Origin: Herbidospora galbida
Lineage (GTDB): Bacteria > Actinomycetota > Actinomycetes > Streptosporangiales > Streptosporangiaceae
Assembly: GCF_005233835.1 (NCBI RefSeq)
Contig: NZ_SZQA01000005.1
Span: forward strand, 183,273-247,272
Direction: 5' to 3'
DNA: 64,000 bases
Both the position numbers and the translations under genes were made by a program. Below are positions 15,336-23,892 of this stretch, piece after piece. Every line of letters begins with the position of its first letter. Positions within the stretch are counted from its first letter, which is position 1. Below the pieces are notes generated by a model. That model saw only the letters and a list, made by a program, of their open reading frames with translations, had not been told where the DNA came from and searched no databases.

Positions 15336-17198
15336 TCAGAGAGGCGGACCTGCCGGCCAGTGATCGACCTGGTCGTGGATGGCTTCCACCAGTTTGGACA
15401 GCCCCGCGTTGGTGTCCAGCGGATCGGAGGCGTCCTTGAGATACCGCGTGTTGATCAAGGCTGCCACGCCGAATCCTCCGATGCGCCGCAGGAGCGAGGT
15501 ACTTCCCGGAAGGTCTCCGCCGTGACCCCACCTGGACCCGTGAACCGACCACCCGCAGGCATAGCCGTCAGAGCCCGCCAGCCCCGAGGGCTTGGTCATG
15601 TAGGCGATCCAGTCGGGGTCGAGGATGTCCGGCGGGGTGGCCGACCCGTCCACCCGCGCGAGGAAACGCAGCAGGTCGCTCGCCCTGGCCAGCCAGCCGC
15701 CGTGCGCGTCCATCCGGGTCACGGCCATGCCATACGGGTCGCCCCCGTTCTGGTCGTAGTAGACGACCTCGCCGGGACGGCGGTCGGCCAGGGTGTCGCC
15801 CGCCAGTTCCATGTCGAAGATCCCGCACGGGGCCAGGATCTCCCGCCGTACGTAAGCCTCGTACGACTCGCCGGTCACCTCTTCGATGACCCGCCCGAGT
15901 ACGCAGTAGCCGAAGTTGGAATAGGCGTAGCGGGTGCCCGGATCATGGTTCAGCGGCCGGTTGGCCAGCACCGACGTGATGAGCTGCTGATGGTCGAGGG
16001 AGGGGTCGCCGAACATCGGATCGTCGGGGCGGTACGGCCAGCCGCCGGAGGAGTGCCGCAGCAGGTGCAGGACGATGATGTCCTCGACTCTGGGATCGGT
16101 CGGCGTGCCGAACCTCGCCAGATGCCCGCTGTTCCCGAAGACCAGGTCGATGGTGCTGAGCCTGCCCGTCTCCGCGAGCTTCATGACGGCGGCGGACGTG
16201 ATCGGCTTGGCCACGCTCGCGATCCGGAACCGGCTTGCGGCCGTCACCTTCTCGCCGCTCGCCCGGTCCGCCACGCCGTACCCCTCGGCGTGCACCAACC
16301 GTCCGTCGACGCTGATCGCCAGCGACAACCCCGGCACGTCGTAGTACTTCATGAACGTCTCGACCAGGCCCTCGATGACCGGGCCCGCCTCACGCTTTTC
16401 CCAGATCGGGCAGAACCGCTGCACGGCGGCCGATCCGAAACCGGCGGAGAATCCTCCCACCGACACCGGCCGATACTTCTCCCGTTCGTGGTGCTCGACC
16501 TCGGACTTGAAGGCGCCGACATCGAGGTTGTGCCGCGCGACGAACGGCCGCCCCACGCCCCTTCGCCACAGCGAGGTGAAGTGGTCGAGACGGTTGTAGG
16601 TGGAATTCGGAACGCTGAATCCGATGGCGCGAACCGGGCGGTAACGTTCTCGGTCCATTCCGTCGAAAGAGTTCTGGTAGTTGATGGCGGACACCTGTGG
16701 CTGAATCCAGTCCCACCTGGTGTCGTATCCGGGCCACCCCTCGAAGACGACAGAACAGAAAACGCCGCTTCCCAATCGGTATCCGCTGATGTCAACGGGA
16801 ACGTAACCGTTCCTTCTGTGCTCCATCACGAGCGTGTAGAGATCGGCGAGCCCGACCACGTGATACGAAGTCCACAGCGGATGCCCCGCGCGCTCCTGCT
16901 TCTCCCAGACGGTGGCGAAGTAGACCTTCGTGCCGACGTTGTAGCCGTTGACGATGACAGGCCGGAATCCGGCGGCCCTGCGCTCGGTATAGACCGTCAG
17001 ATAGTCGTCGAACGGAAGCGCGTGGTCCGTCCACTGCTGAGGCCCCGACCCGCGTTCCCAGATCGCCGCGTAATGCGCCTGTCCGGCGATCTCGTAGCCG
17101 CAGAGGTCCACGAGCCGCAGGCCCAAAACGACAGAGTAATTATCGTATGCCTGCCGGAACTTGTCGTAAGTAAGATCCCACCGAATATAGGCGGCCAT
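15336..17198 (-). CDS. Beta-lactamase-fold serine hydrolase with N-terminal tandem repeats (polyglycine-hydrolase-like)
   Basis: A 620-residue two-part protein. Residues 1-270 hold about five copies of a roughly 50-residue repeat (GYEIAGQAHYAAIWERGSGP, GYNVGTKVYFATVWEK, GYRLGSGVFCSVVFEG), matching the bacterial tandem repeat/beta-propeller domain found in polyglycine hydrolases. Residues 280-610 are a class C beta-lactamase/DD-peptidase domain with SVAK (RIASVAKPITS), the YSN motif in YAYSNFGY and HGG in WGHGGDLPG. Relatives cleave peptides or esters, some glycine-rich linkers. I see no signal peptide at the ATG (17198, preceded by GGGGG). It lies within the mobile region and has slightly less extreme codon bias than the core genes. 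Confidence 0.82.
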   Translation of the reverse strand: MAAYIRWDLTYDKFRQAYDNYSVVLGLRLVDLCGYEIAGQAHYAAIWERGSGPQQWTDHALPFDDYLTVYTERRAAGFRPVIVNGYNVGTKVYFATVWEKQERAGHPLWTSYHVVGLADLYTLVMEHRRNGYVPVDISGYRLGSGVFCSVVFEGWPGYDTRWDWIQPQVSAINYQNSFDGMDRERYRPVRAIGFSVPNSTYNRLDHFTSLWRRGVGRPFVARHNLDVGAFKSEVEHHEREKYRPVSVGGFSAGFGSAAVQRFCPIWEKREAGPVIEGLVETFMKYYDVPGLSLAISVDGRLVHAEGYGVADRASGEKVTAASRFRIASVAKPITSAAVMKLAETGRLSTIDLVFGNSGHLARFGTPTDPRVEDIIVLHLLRHSSGGWPYRPDDPMFGDPSLDHQQLITSVLANRPLNHDPGTRYAYSNFGYCVLGRVIEEVTGESYEAYVRREILAPCGIFDMELAGDTLADRRPGEVVYYDQNGGDPYGMAVTRMDAHGGWLARASDLLRFLARVDGSATPPDILDPDWIAYMTKPSGLAGSDGYACGWSVHGSRWGHGGDLPGSTSLLRRIGGFGVAALINTRYLKDASDPLDTNAGLSKLVEAIHDQVDHWPAGPPL

Positions 17199-17364
17199 TC
17201 AGCACCCCCGAGCGCCATCATGTGGTTCTGTACCCGCGGATCACCACCGGCCACCACGGCTGACTGCTCCGGCGCGCAGACGGGGGGCCCGTTTCTGCGA
17301 ATCGCGCACCCGTGACACGAGGAACGAGCAGGGCATGACGGTGGCGAAGCCGGTGATGACCTTC

Positions 17365-17390
17365 TCTGTTGCTGAGGTCTCAGGGAGCCA
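17365..17390 (+). repeat. Third att remnant
   Basis: TCTGTTGCTGAGGTCTCAGG and the following GAGCCA match 11757-11783 with one base missing. It lacks the tRNA portion. It probably marks the far right edge of the decayed tandem element. Confidence 0.6.
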
Positions 17391-17405
17391 CGGTCACACG
17401 CATCG

Positions 17406-18290
17406 TCACGGTCTGCCCTCTCGTCCCAACGCATCCTCCTGAACACGGCCACCGGACAGGACCCAGCTGGTCAGGAGCCGCATGGCCTGGTGTGAGGCGG
17501 TTCCGGCCTCGGTGGTGTAGACGAAGAGGGTCTGGTCGGGGTCACCGGGCATCGTGAGCGTCTCGTAGTCGACCGTGAGCTCCCCCACGACCGGGTGGCG
17601 CAGGTGTTTGGAGCCGAACGTCCGCTGGTAGACCCCGTGCTCCTCCCACCACCGCCGGAACTCGGGGCTGCGCTCGGAGAGTTCGGCCACCAGTTCCTCG
17701 GCGACCCGATCCCCAGGGTCGTGCCCGACGTCGAGACGGAGGCTTTCCACGGCCGCGCGCGCCTGCACCTCCCAGTCGACGAACAGGTCGCGCGCCTGGT
17801 CGGTCAGGAACATCCACCGGGCGTAGTTGCGCTCGCGGGGGCGGAGCGCGTCGAAGTCGCTGATCAGGGCTCTGGCCATGCGGTTGGTGGCCAGCACGTC
17901 GGTCCTGCGGCCGAGGATGAGGGCGGGGGTGCCCTCCAGAGCGTCGAGGAACTGGTGCAGCCCGGGGCGCACCCTCTGCACGCTCGGGACGCGGCGGCGG
18001 GTCCCGGTGGCCGGTCCGATCAGGTGGCCGAGATGCTCGCGCCCGGCCGCGTCGAGGCCGAGCGCGCGGGCGATCGCGTCGAGGACCCCGGCCGACGGGG
18101 TGATGCGCCGCCCCTGCTCCAGCCGCGTGTAGTAGTCGGTGGACACCCCCGCCAGCAGCGCGACCTCCTCGCGGCGCAGGCCCGGGACCCGGCGGATGCG
18201 GTCGTCGGCCGGCAGGCCCGCGCGGGACGGGTCGACTCTGCTCCGGGCCCGACGGAGGAAATCCGCGAGCTCCCTGTTCTCGGCCGCCAT
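17406..18290 (-). CDS. XRE family regulator with MmyB-like ligand domain
   Basis: A 294-residue regulator. The N-terminal XRE helix-turn-helix spans about residues 8-85 (RRVPGLRREEVALLAGVSTDYYTRLEQGRRITPS), and a C-terminal MmyB-like domain (GTPALILGRRTDVLATNRMARAL, then NYARWMFLTDQARDLFVDWE) probably binds a fatty acid or similar small ligand. It diverges from an SDR gene with a 154-bp gap holding a perfect CCTAGGACG palindrome. This XRE/SDR pairing is common in actinomycetes, where the regulator represses the reductase. It lies just outside the integrated element. Confidence 0.9.
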   Translation of the reverse strand: MAAENRELADFLRRARSRVDPSRAGLPADDRIRRVPGLRREEVALLAGVSTDYYTRLEQGRRITPSAGVLDAIARALGLDAAGREHLGHLIGPATGTRRRVPSVQRVRPGLHQFLDALEGTPALILGRRTDVLATNRMARALISDFDALRPRERNYARWMFLTDQARDLFVDWEVQARAAVESLRLDVGHDPGDRVAEELVAELSERSPEFRRWWEEHGVYQRTFGSKHLRHPVVGELTVDYETLTMPGDPDQTLFVYTTEAGTASHQAMRLLTSWVLSGGRVQEDALGREGRP

Positions 18291-18337
18291 GGCCTCATCT
18301 TGCCAAAAACCGCTTGGGCGAGCCTGGATCGGCCTTG

Positions 18338-18358
18338 CCTAGGACGCCGCGTCCTAGG
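18338..18358. promoter_or_regulatory. Operator palindrome between XRE regulator and SDR
   Basis: CCTAGGACG, CCG, CGTCCTAGG form a perfect 9-bp inverted repeat with a 3-bp spacer, 48 bp upstream of the regulator's ATG and 87 bp upstream of the SDR's ATG. A further half site, TAGGACGC, overlaps its right end. It is the likely binding site of the divergent XRE regulator. Confidence 0.7.
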
Positions 18359-18444
18359 ACGCAGTGGGCCGGATATGAGGCCGGCCCGAGCCCTCTCGCG
18401 GCGAAGACTTGAATCACGCCCCACCACATGAAGGAGAGATTCAC

Positions 18445-19293
18445 ATGACCAACCTCCCCGCGACCTGGTTCGTCACCGGCACTTCCCGCGGTCTCGGCCT
18501 GGAGCTCGTACGGCAGTTGCTCGAAGCCGGTCACAATGTCACCGCGACCACCCGCTCCACCGAACGCCTCACCCAGGCCCTGGCCGACGTGGACACCTCC
18601 CGGCTGCTGGCCCTGGAGGTCGACCTCGCGGACGAGGCCGCCGTCGCCGAAGCGGTCCGCCGCACCACCGACCGCTTCGCCGGTTTGGACGTCGTGGTCA
18701 ACAACGCCGGATACGGCTTCCTCGCCTCGGTCGAGGACACGCCCGACGCCGACGCCAGGCGGATGTTCGACGTCCAGGTCTTCGGCGTCTGGAACGTCCT
18801 GCGGGCCGTGCTGCCGATCTTCAGGACGCAGAAGCGCGGCCACGTTGTCAACATCTCCTCCGTGCTGGGCCTGGTCGCCGTTCCCGGCTGGGGCCTGTAC
18901 TGCGCGGGCAAGTACGCGCTGGAGGGCCTGACCGAGGCGCTCGCGGGCGAGGTCGCGGAGTTCGGTGTCAAGGTCACCCTCGTGGAGCCCGGCTACTTCC
19001 GCACCAGCTTCCTGACCACCGACTCGCTGGCCCTGCCGACCTCGACGACGGAGGGCTATGAGTCCATCCGCGAGATGACCGACAACCACCTGAACCTCCA
19101 GGGCAGCCAGCTCGGCGACCCCGTGAAGGGCGCCGCCGCGATCATCTCGCTGGTGGCGACGGGGGAAGGCCCCCTCCGCCGGCTCCTGGGCTCCGACGCC
19201 TACTCCTACGCCTCAGCCAAAGTCGAGGCTCTCCAGTCGGACATCGAAGCGGGACGCGAGCTGGCCCACAGCACCGACTTCCCGCAGTCCTGA
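18445..19293 (+). CDS. SDR family oxidoreductase
   Basis: A 282-residue short-chain dehydrogenase with TGTSRGLGLEL at residues 10-20, NNAGYGF near 87, the catalytic serine in VNISSVLG and the YCAGK active-site motif in GLYCAGKYALEGL. The sequence resembles the other SDR at 633-1526, and both belong to the oxidoreductase branch with a 280-residue core. The ATG has AAGGAG eight bases upstream. It is probably controlled by the divergent XRE/MmyB regulator through the intergenic palindrome. The substrate is unknown. Confidence 0.9.
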   Translation: MTNLPATWFVTGTSRGLGLELVRQLLEAGHNVTATTRSTERLTQALADVDTSRLLALEVDLADEAAVAEAVRRTTDRFAGLDVVVNNAGYGFLASVEDTPDADARRMFDVQVFGVWNVLRAVLPIFRTQKRGHVVNISSVLGLVAVPGWGLYCAGKYALEGLTEALAGEVAEFGVKVTLVEPGYFRTSFLTTDSLALPTSTTEGYESIREMTDNHLNLQGSQLGDPVKGAAAIISLVATGEGPLRRLLGSDAYSYASAKVEALQSDIEAGRELAHSTDFPQS

Positions 19294-19387
19294 CGCAAGG
19301 CTTGATCCGCTTCGTGGCAAACGGGGCGCCTTGCCAGGAGCAGGTCAGATCTCCCCCATGAGGGTGTTGATCCTCGTCCGTACACAC

Positions 19388-19418
19388 TTGTGACCGTCCC
19401 CACCCCAATGGTTAGCGT
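19388..19418 (+). promoter_or_regulatory. Possible promoter of aldehyde oxidase operon
   Basis: TTGTGA at 19388-19393 and TTAGCG/TAGCGT at 19412-19418 are spaced 18-19 bp and would start transcription about 15 bases before the AAAGGGGG ribosome binding site. The match to a vegetative promoter is moderate. Confidence 0.35.
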
Positions 19419-19437
19419 CGCTACAAAGGGGGACCTC

Positions 19438-19884
19438 ATGACCACGCTGACCGTCAACGGTACGGAATATCCGCTGGACCTGGCCGACCCCAGGGTCACT
19501 CTTCTCGACGCCCTCCGCGACAGGCTCGATCTCACCGGCACCAAGAAGGGCTGTGACCAGGGCGCTTGTGGCGCCTGCACGGTGCTCTGCGACGGCAGGC
19601 GCATCCTGGCGTGTCTCACGCTGGCGGCCCAGTGCGACGGGCGGGAGATCACCACCATCGAAGGGCTGGAGTCCCATCCGCTGCAGGACGCGTTCGTCCG
19701 GCACGACGCGTTCCAGTGCGGCTACTGCACGTCCGGGCAGATCATGTCGGCCGTCGCGCTGCTGGGGGAGAACCGGGCCGGTACGGATGCCGACATCCGG
19801 GAGTACATGAGCGGCAACCTGTGCCGCTGCGGGGCCTACTCCAACATCGTCGCGGCGGTGCGGGAGGTGGCCCGTCATGCATGA
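19438..19884 (+). CDS. Molybdenum hydroxylase, 2Fe-2S subunit
   Basis: A 148-residue iron-sulfur subunit of a xanthine dehydrogenase/aldehyde oxidase type enzyme, which passes electrons from the Mo site to FAD. It has both clusters' motifs: the plant-ferredoxin type GCDQGACGACTVL with a later C, near residues 40-60, and the C-terminal CGYC...CRCG set (QCGYCTSGQIM, GNLCRCGAY). I start at ATG 19438 after AAAGGGGG; the open frame extends upstream without support. There is no Tat signal, so unlike E. coli PaoA this enzyme is probably cytoplasmic. It overlaps the FAD subunit gene by 8 bp. Confidence 0.92.
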   Translation: MTTLTVNGTEYPLDLADPRVTLLDALRDRLDLTGTKKGCDQGACGACTVLCDGRRILACLTLAAQCDGREITTIEGLESHPLQDAFVRHDAFQCGYCTSGQIMSAVALLGENRAGTDADIREYMSGNLCRCGAYSNIVAAVREVARHA

Positions 19885-20857
19885 GTTCCGCTACGAGCGG
19901 CCGGCCACGGTCGCCGAGGCGATCCGGGCGGTGGCCCACGACCCGGAGGCCGACTTCCTCGCCGGGGGGACGACCGAGGTCGACCTGATGAAGGACGGCG
20001 TGTTCCATCCTGACCTGCTGGTCGACATCACCCGGCTGCCGCTCCGGGGGGTGCGCAGGGACGGGACGATGCTCCAGGTGGGGGCGTTGACCACCATGGA
20101 GGAGCTGGCGTCCGACCGTACGCTCATGGAACGGGCGCCCTTCGTCGTGGAGGCGCTGCTCCGCGGCGCTTCGGTGCAGTTGCGCAACATGGCGACCATC
20201 GGCGGCAACCTGCTCCAGCGGACCCGGTGCCGCTACTTCCGCGATCCGGCCGTGCCCGCGTGCAACAAGCGGGAGCCCGGGTCGGGGTGCGAAGCGGTCA
20301 ACAGCGTGGCCCGGATGCACGCCATTCTCGGCGCGAGCCCGGCCTGCATCGCGTTGCACGCCTCCGACCTGGCGGTGGCGCTGGTGGCGCTCGACGCGGT
20401 GGTGCACATCCAGAGCGAGGAGGGCGAGCGGCTCGTCCCGCTGACGCAGTTCTACCTGATGCCCGGTGAGACGCCGGACCGGGAGAACGTGCTGCGGCAC
20501 GGCGAGCTCATCACCGCGGTCGACATCCCGTTGCCGCCGGAGGGGACCAGGTCGATCTACCTGAAGATCCGCGACCGGGCGTCCTACGAGTTCGCGCTCG
20601 CGTCCGCCGCCATCGCGGTGATCATGGACGGGCCGGTGATCAAGGAGGCCCGGGTCGCGATGGGCGGGGTCGGGACCATCCCGTGGCGCGGCTTCGAGGC
20701 CGAAGAGGTGCTGCGCGAGGCCCCCGCCACCCCCGACACCTTCCGGAGCGCGGCCGACGGCACGATCCGCGACCCGTTCATCGTGCCGGGCACCGCGTTC
20801 AAGGTCGAGCTGGCCAAACGCACCCTGATCCGCGCCCTCACGGAGGTGACCTCGTGA
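19877..20857 (+). CDS. Molybdenum hydroxylase, FAD-binding subunit
   Basis: A 326-residue FAD-binding subunit of the XdhB/PaoB/CoxM family. The FAD-binding segments are FLAGGTTEVDLMKDG near residues 33-47 and the ATIGGNLLQRTRCRYFRDP region at about 112-130. The cysteine-containing insertion (RCRYFRDPAVPACNKREPGSGCEA) is the extra [4Fe-4S]-binding loop known from PaoB and 4-hydroxybenzoyl-CoA reductase-like enzymes. Its start overlaps the upstream gene and its stop overlaps the GTG of the large subunit, so all three are translationally coupled. Confidence 0.92.
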   Translation: MHEFRYERPATVAEAIRAVAHDPEADFLAGGTTEVDLMKDGVFHPDLLVDITRLPLRGVRRDGTMLQVGALTTMEELASDRTLMERAPFVVEALLRGASVQLRNMATIGGNLLQRTRCRYFRDPAVPACNKREPGSGCEAVNSVARMHAILGASPACIALHASDLAVALVALDAVVHIQSEEGERLVPLTQFYLMPGETPDRENVLRHGELITAVDIPLPPEGTRSIYLKIRDRASYEFALASAAIAVIMDGPVIKEARVAMGGVGTIPWRGFEAEEVLREAPATPDTFRSAADGTIRDPFIVPGTAFKVELAKRTLIRALTEVTS

Positions 20858-23061
20858 CGACCATTCAGCAGCCGCGCATCCTGGGGGCGGGCGTCGACCG
20901 CGTCGACGGCCCGCTCAAGGTGACCGGCCAGGCCAGATACCCCAACGACGTCAACCTGCCCGGCATGGCCTACGCCGCCGTGGTGCGCTCGACCATCCCG
21001 TCGGGACGGATCACGCGCATGGACACGACGGCGGCCGAGAAGTCGCCCGGCGTGCTCGAAGTGATCACCCACGAGAACGCCGACCATCTGGGCGAGGCGC
21101 CCGCGACGTTCATCAAGAACCCGCAGCCGCCGCTCCAGGACGACGCGATCCGCTTCTACGGCCAGTACATCGCCGTCGTCGTCGCCGACACGCAGCAGAA
21201 CGCCACCGCCGCCGCCGGCCTGATCGAGGTCGAGTACGAGCGCCACGAGGCCATCCTCGACCCGCACGACCCGAGGGCCGAGCGCATCAAGGACCCGTGG
21301 GGGGAGGACACCGCCTGGGGCGACGTCAGGACGGCGCTCAACCGGGCCCCGGTGATGATCGACCAGACGTACACGACCTCGGAGAACACCAACAACCCGC
21401 TGGGCCTGTTCACCACCCTCGCGTCGTGGGACGGCGACACGCTGACCCTGCACGACTCCAACCAGTGGCCGAACATGATCCAGCAGGTGGTGGCCGCGAT
21501 GTTCGGCCTCCCGAGAGACGCCGTGCGGGTGCTGACGCCGTTCGTCGGCGGCGGGTTCGGCGCCGGGCTGCGCTGCTGGTCGCACATCCCGCTCGCGGTG
21601 ATGGCCGCCCGGCACGTCGGCCGCCCGGTCAAGCTGGAGCTGACCCGGCCGGAGATGTTCACCGGTCTAGGCCATCGCACCAGCAGCATCAACTGGATCA
21701 GGCTCGGCGCGACCCGCGACGGCCGGCTGACCGCGATCGAGCACGAGAGCCTCACCACGCTCCCGCTCGACGGCGACGAGTACGAACCCTGCTCCTCGGT
21801 CTCCACCTGGTCGTACGCCAGCCCGAACGTGACCGCCCGCGACCAGCAGGTCCGGCTCAACATTCCGTGGACGAACTTCATGCGCGCCCCCGGCGACGCC
21901 CAGGGCAACTTCGCGCTGGAGTCGGCCATCGACGAACTGGCGTGGGAGGTCGGGCTCGACCCGCTGGAGATACGCCTGCTGAACTACGCCGAGGTCGACC
22001 CGAAGACCGGGCGTCCGTGGTCGAGCAACGCGCTGCGCCGGTGCCTCGAAGTGGGCGCGCAGCGGTTCGGCTGGTCGAACCGGAACCCGGAGATCGGGTC
22101 GATGCGCGACGGGCACGAGCTCGTCGGCTACGGCGTGGCCGGGGTCAGCTTCTTCTGGTACCAGCAGCCGTGTTCGGCCAAGGTCATCGTCAGGGGCGAC
22201 GGGTCGGCGTACGTCCGCAGCGCGGTCACCGACATCGGGACCGGGACGTACACGATCATGGCCCAGCTCGCGGCCGGGCTCCTCGGGCTGGAGGTCGACC
22301 AGGTCGAGATGCAGCTCGGCGACTCCTCGATGCCGGTGGGCACCGCCGCCGGCGGCTCGGGCCTGACCGCGGCGCTCGGCAGCGCCGTGCACGACGCGTG
22401 CGGGCGGCTCATCCAGAAGTTCGTCGACCTGGCCGGGACCGACCCGTTCTCGCCGCTGGCCAACGTGCCGTTCGAGGACGTCGCGGTGTCGGAGGGCCGC
22501 CTCTTCCGCAAGGGCGACCCGACGCGCGGCGAGTCGCTGGCCCGCATCCTGGCCGTCCACGGCCTGACCGAGCTGTCGGCCGACGGCAACTCGACGCCGA
22601 ACTCACCCGACCAGCTCGGGATGACCCCGGCCGGGGCGCGCGGCGCCCGGTTCGTGGAGGTACGCGTCGACGAGGACCTCGGGCGGGTCAGGGTCGCCCG
22701 GATCGTCACGGTCAACGACGGCGGCCGGATCCTGAACGAGAAGCTGGCCCGCAGCCAGATCCTCGGCGGGACCGTCGGCGGCGTCGGGATGGCGCTGTTC
22801 GAGGACACGGTGACCGACAAGGACACCGGCCGCATCGCCAACGCGACCTTCGGCGACTACCTGATCCCGGTGAACGCCGACATCCCCGACGTCCACGTCG
22901 AGTTCGTGGGGGAACCCGACGCGTTCAACCCGATCGGGGTGAAGGGCATCGGTGAGATCGGGCTGGTCGGCGTGGCGCCCGCCATCGCGAACGGCATCTT
23001 CCACGCGACCGGGAAGCGGATCAGGTCACTGCCGATCACCATGGACGAGGTGATGGACTGA
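20854..23061 (+). CDS. Molybdenum hydroxylase, molybdopterin-binding catalytic subunit (PaoC-like)
   Basis: A 735-residue catalytic subunit that binds the molybdenum cofactor and oxidises aldehydes or N-heterocycles by hydroxylation. The family's landmarks are GRxTGxARYxxD-like KVTGQARYPNDV at the start, the MPT-contacting FVGGGFGAGLRCW, the arginine loop FMRAPGDAQGNFALESAIDEL and the catalytic glutamate in VKGIGEIGLVGV. The last reads GIGE in place of xanthine dehydrogenase's GVGE, close to the PaoC type. The GTG at 20854 overlaps the preceding stop (GTGA). No MCD-family maturation chaperone is present in this stretch; it may be encoded elsewhere. Confidence 0.92.
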   Translation: MTTIQQPRILGAGVDRVDGPLKVTGQARYPNDVNLPGMAYAAVVRSTIPSGRITRMDTTAAEKSPGVLEVITHENADHLGEAPATFIKNPQPPLQDDAIRFYGQYIAVVVADTQQNATAAAGLIEVEYERHEAILDPHDPRAERIKDPWGEDTAWGDVRTALNRAPVMIDQTYTTSENTNNPLGLFTTLASWDGDTLTLHDSNQWPNMIQQVVAAMFGLPRDAVRVLTPFVGGGFGAGLRCWSHIPLAVMAARHVGRPVKLELTRPEMFTGLGHRTSSINWIRLGATRDGRLTAIEHESLTTLPLDGDEYEPCSSVSTWSYASPNVTARDQQVRLNIPWTNFMRAPGDAQGNFALESAIDELAWEVGLDPLEIRLLNYAEVDPKTGRPWSSNALRRCLEVGAQRFGWSNRNPEIGSMRDGHELVGYGVAGVSFFWYQQPCSAKVIVRGDGSAYVRSAVTDIGTGTYTIMAQLAAGLLGLEVDQVEMQLGDSSMPVGTAAGGSGLTAALGSAVHDACGRLIQKFVDLAGTDPFSPLANVPFEDVAVSEGRLFRKGDPTRGESLARILAVHGLTELSADGNSTPNSPDQLGMTPAGARGARFVEVRVDEDLGRVRVARIVTVNDGGRILNEKLARSQILGGTVGGVGMALFEDTVTDKDTGRIANATFGDYLIPVNADIPDVHVEFVGEPDAFNPIGVKGIGEIGLVGVAPAIANGIFHATGKRIRSLPITMDEVMD

Positions 23062-23118
23062 TCGGGGCGAGGGCGGCCGGAAAGCCGACTGCAAGCCGGA
23101 TTGAGCACCATTGGTGGC

Positions 23119-23892
23119 ATGAAGGCCGCTCTCCCCATCGCCCTCGTCTTCCTCGCCATGACCGGCTGCGCCGCCGTCTCCGGCGAACAGCCCGCCACCA
23201 CCACCGTCGTCAGCACCGCGACGCCGGACGCCGCAGAACCCGCCTCCTCCCCTGAGGAGTCCGCCGCACCCGCCTCGGACGTCGTCGCCGACGGCGCCGA
23301 GATTTCCGCCGAGCTCACCCGGGCCGGACAGCGGGACACCTACCCGCTCGACCTGGGCGAGGCCCGCGAGTTCTACGTGACCGACATGTCGGGTGACGGC
23401 ATCGAGTTCCAGATCGTCTCCGAGGTCGACGGCGAACCGATCAGCCCGTCCGGGTTCGCGATGACGTGGGGCTCCACCGTCGTGAAGCTGACCAAGACCG
23501 GAACACACCGTCTCGAGGTGTACGGCCAGACGAACGTCGTCGGCCCCTACAGCTTCCGCGTGGCGACGGTGAAGGTGCGTGACATCCCCACCACGATCGG
23601 CCTGAGCGTCAACGGCCAGCTCGACGTGCCGGGCCGGATCGACCGCTACGAGTTCGACTCCGGCGGCGCGACGGCCATCAAGCTCATCGGCGGCAACGGC
23701 GCCTGCCAGGCCATCGAACTGGAACTCGTCGACGCGGCGGAGAAGAGCGTCGCGACGGCGCGCCAGCCGATCCCGCTGTGCGGCTACGAGGCGCCCATCC
23801 CGCTCGCCAACGGCGACGGGAAGTACGCGCTGGTGGTCAGGTCGGGGACGGCCAAGACCGGCGGGTACACCTTCCAGCTCGCGCAGGCCTAG
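23119..23892 (+). CDS. Secreted lipoprotein of unknown function
   Basis: A 257-residue protein with a lipoprotein signal peptide, KAALPIALVFLAMTGCA; the lipobox LAMTGC makes Cys17 the lipidated residue. A Thr/Ala/Pro-rich linker follows to about residue 60. The rest is two similar beta-rich units of about 95 residues, each holding a ...YPLDLGEAREFYV / ...DRYEFDSGGATAIKL pattern. These resemble the pre-peptidase C-terminal-type domains that bind cell-surface partners. The ATG at 23119 places the signal peptide correctly. It converges on the Ser/Thr kinase gene with a 4-bp overlap, so the two stop codons abut. Confidence 0.8.
   Translation: MKAALPIALVFLAMTGCAAVSGEQPATTTVVSTATPDAAEPASSPEESAAPASDVVADGAEISAELTRAGQRDTYPLDLGEAREFYVTDMSGDGIEFQIVSEVDGEPISPSGFAMTWGSTVVKLTKTGTHRLEVYGQTNVVGPYSFRVATVKVRDIPTTIGLSVNGQLDVPGRIDRYEFDSGGATAIKLIGGNGACQAIELELVDAAEKSVATARQPIPLCGYEAPIPLANGDGKYALVVRSGTAKTGGYTFQLAQA

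Larger units (their letters stand above)
11632..17390. mobile_element. Decayed tandem integrative element(s) at tRNA-Pro
   Basis: The region between tRNA-Pro and base 17390 behaves as one or two integrated elements that have decayed. The tRNA 3' half plus terminator is directly repeated at 14844-14954. A piece of the same attachment region reappears at 17365-17390. Tyrosine-recombinase remnants sit immediately inside the first two copies, both pointing toward the tRNA. The cargo includes a pentapeptide-repeat protein and a serine hydrolase. No replication, transfer or excisionase gene is recognisable, so mobility has probably been lost. Confidence 0.75.

Noticed and set aside
19295..19334. 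GATCCGCTTCGTGG resembling the att terminator GATCCACTTCGTGG, as a fourth att remnant
   Set aside because: Only a dozen bases match and the surrounding bases fit a weak SDR terminator (GCAAGGC/GCCTTGC); chance similarity is more likely.
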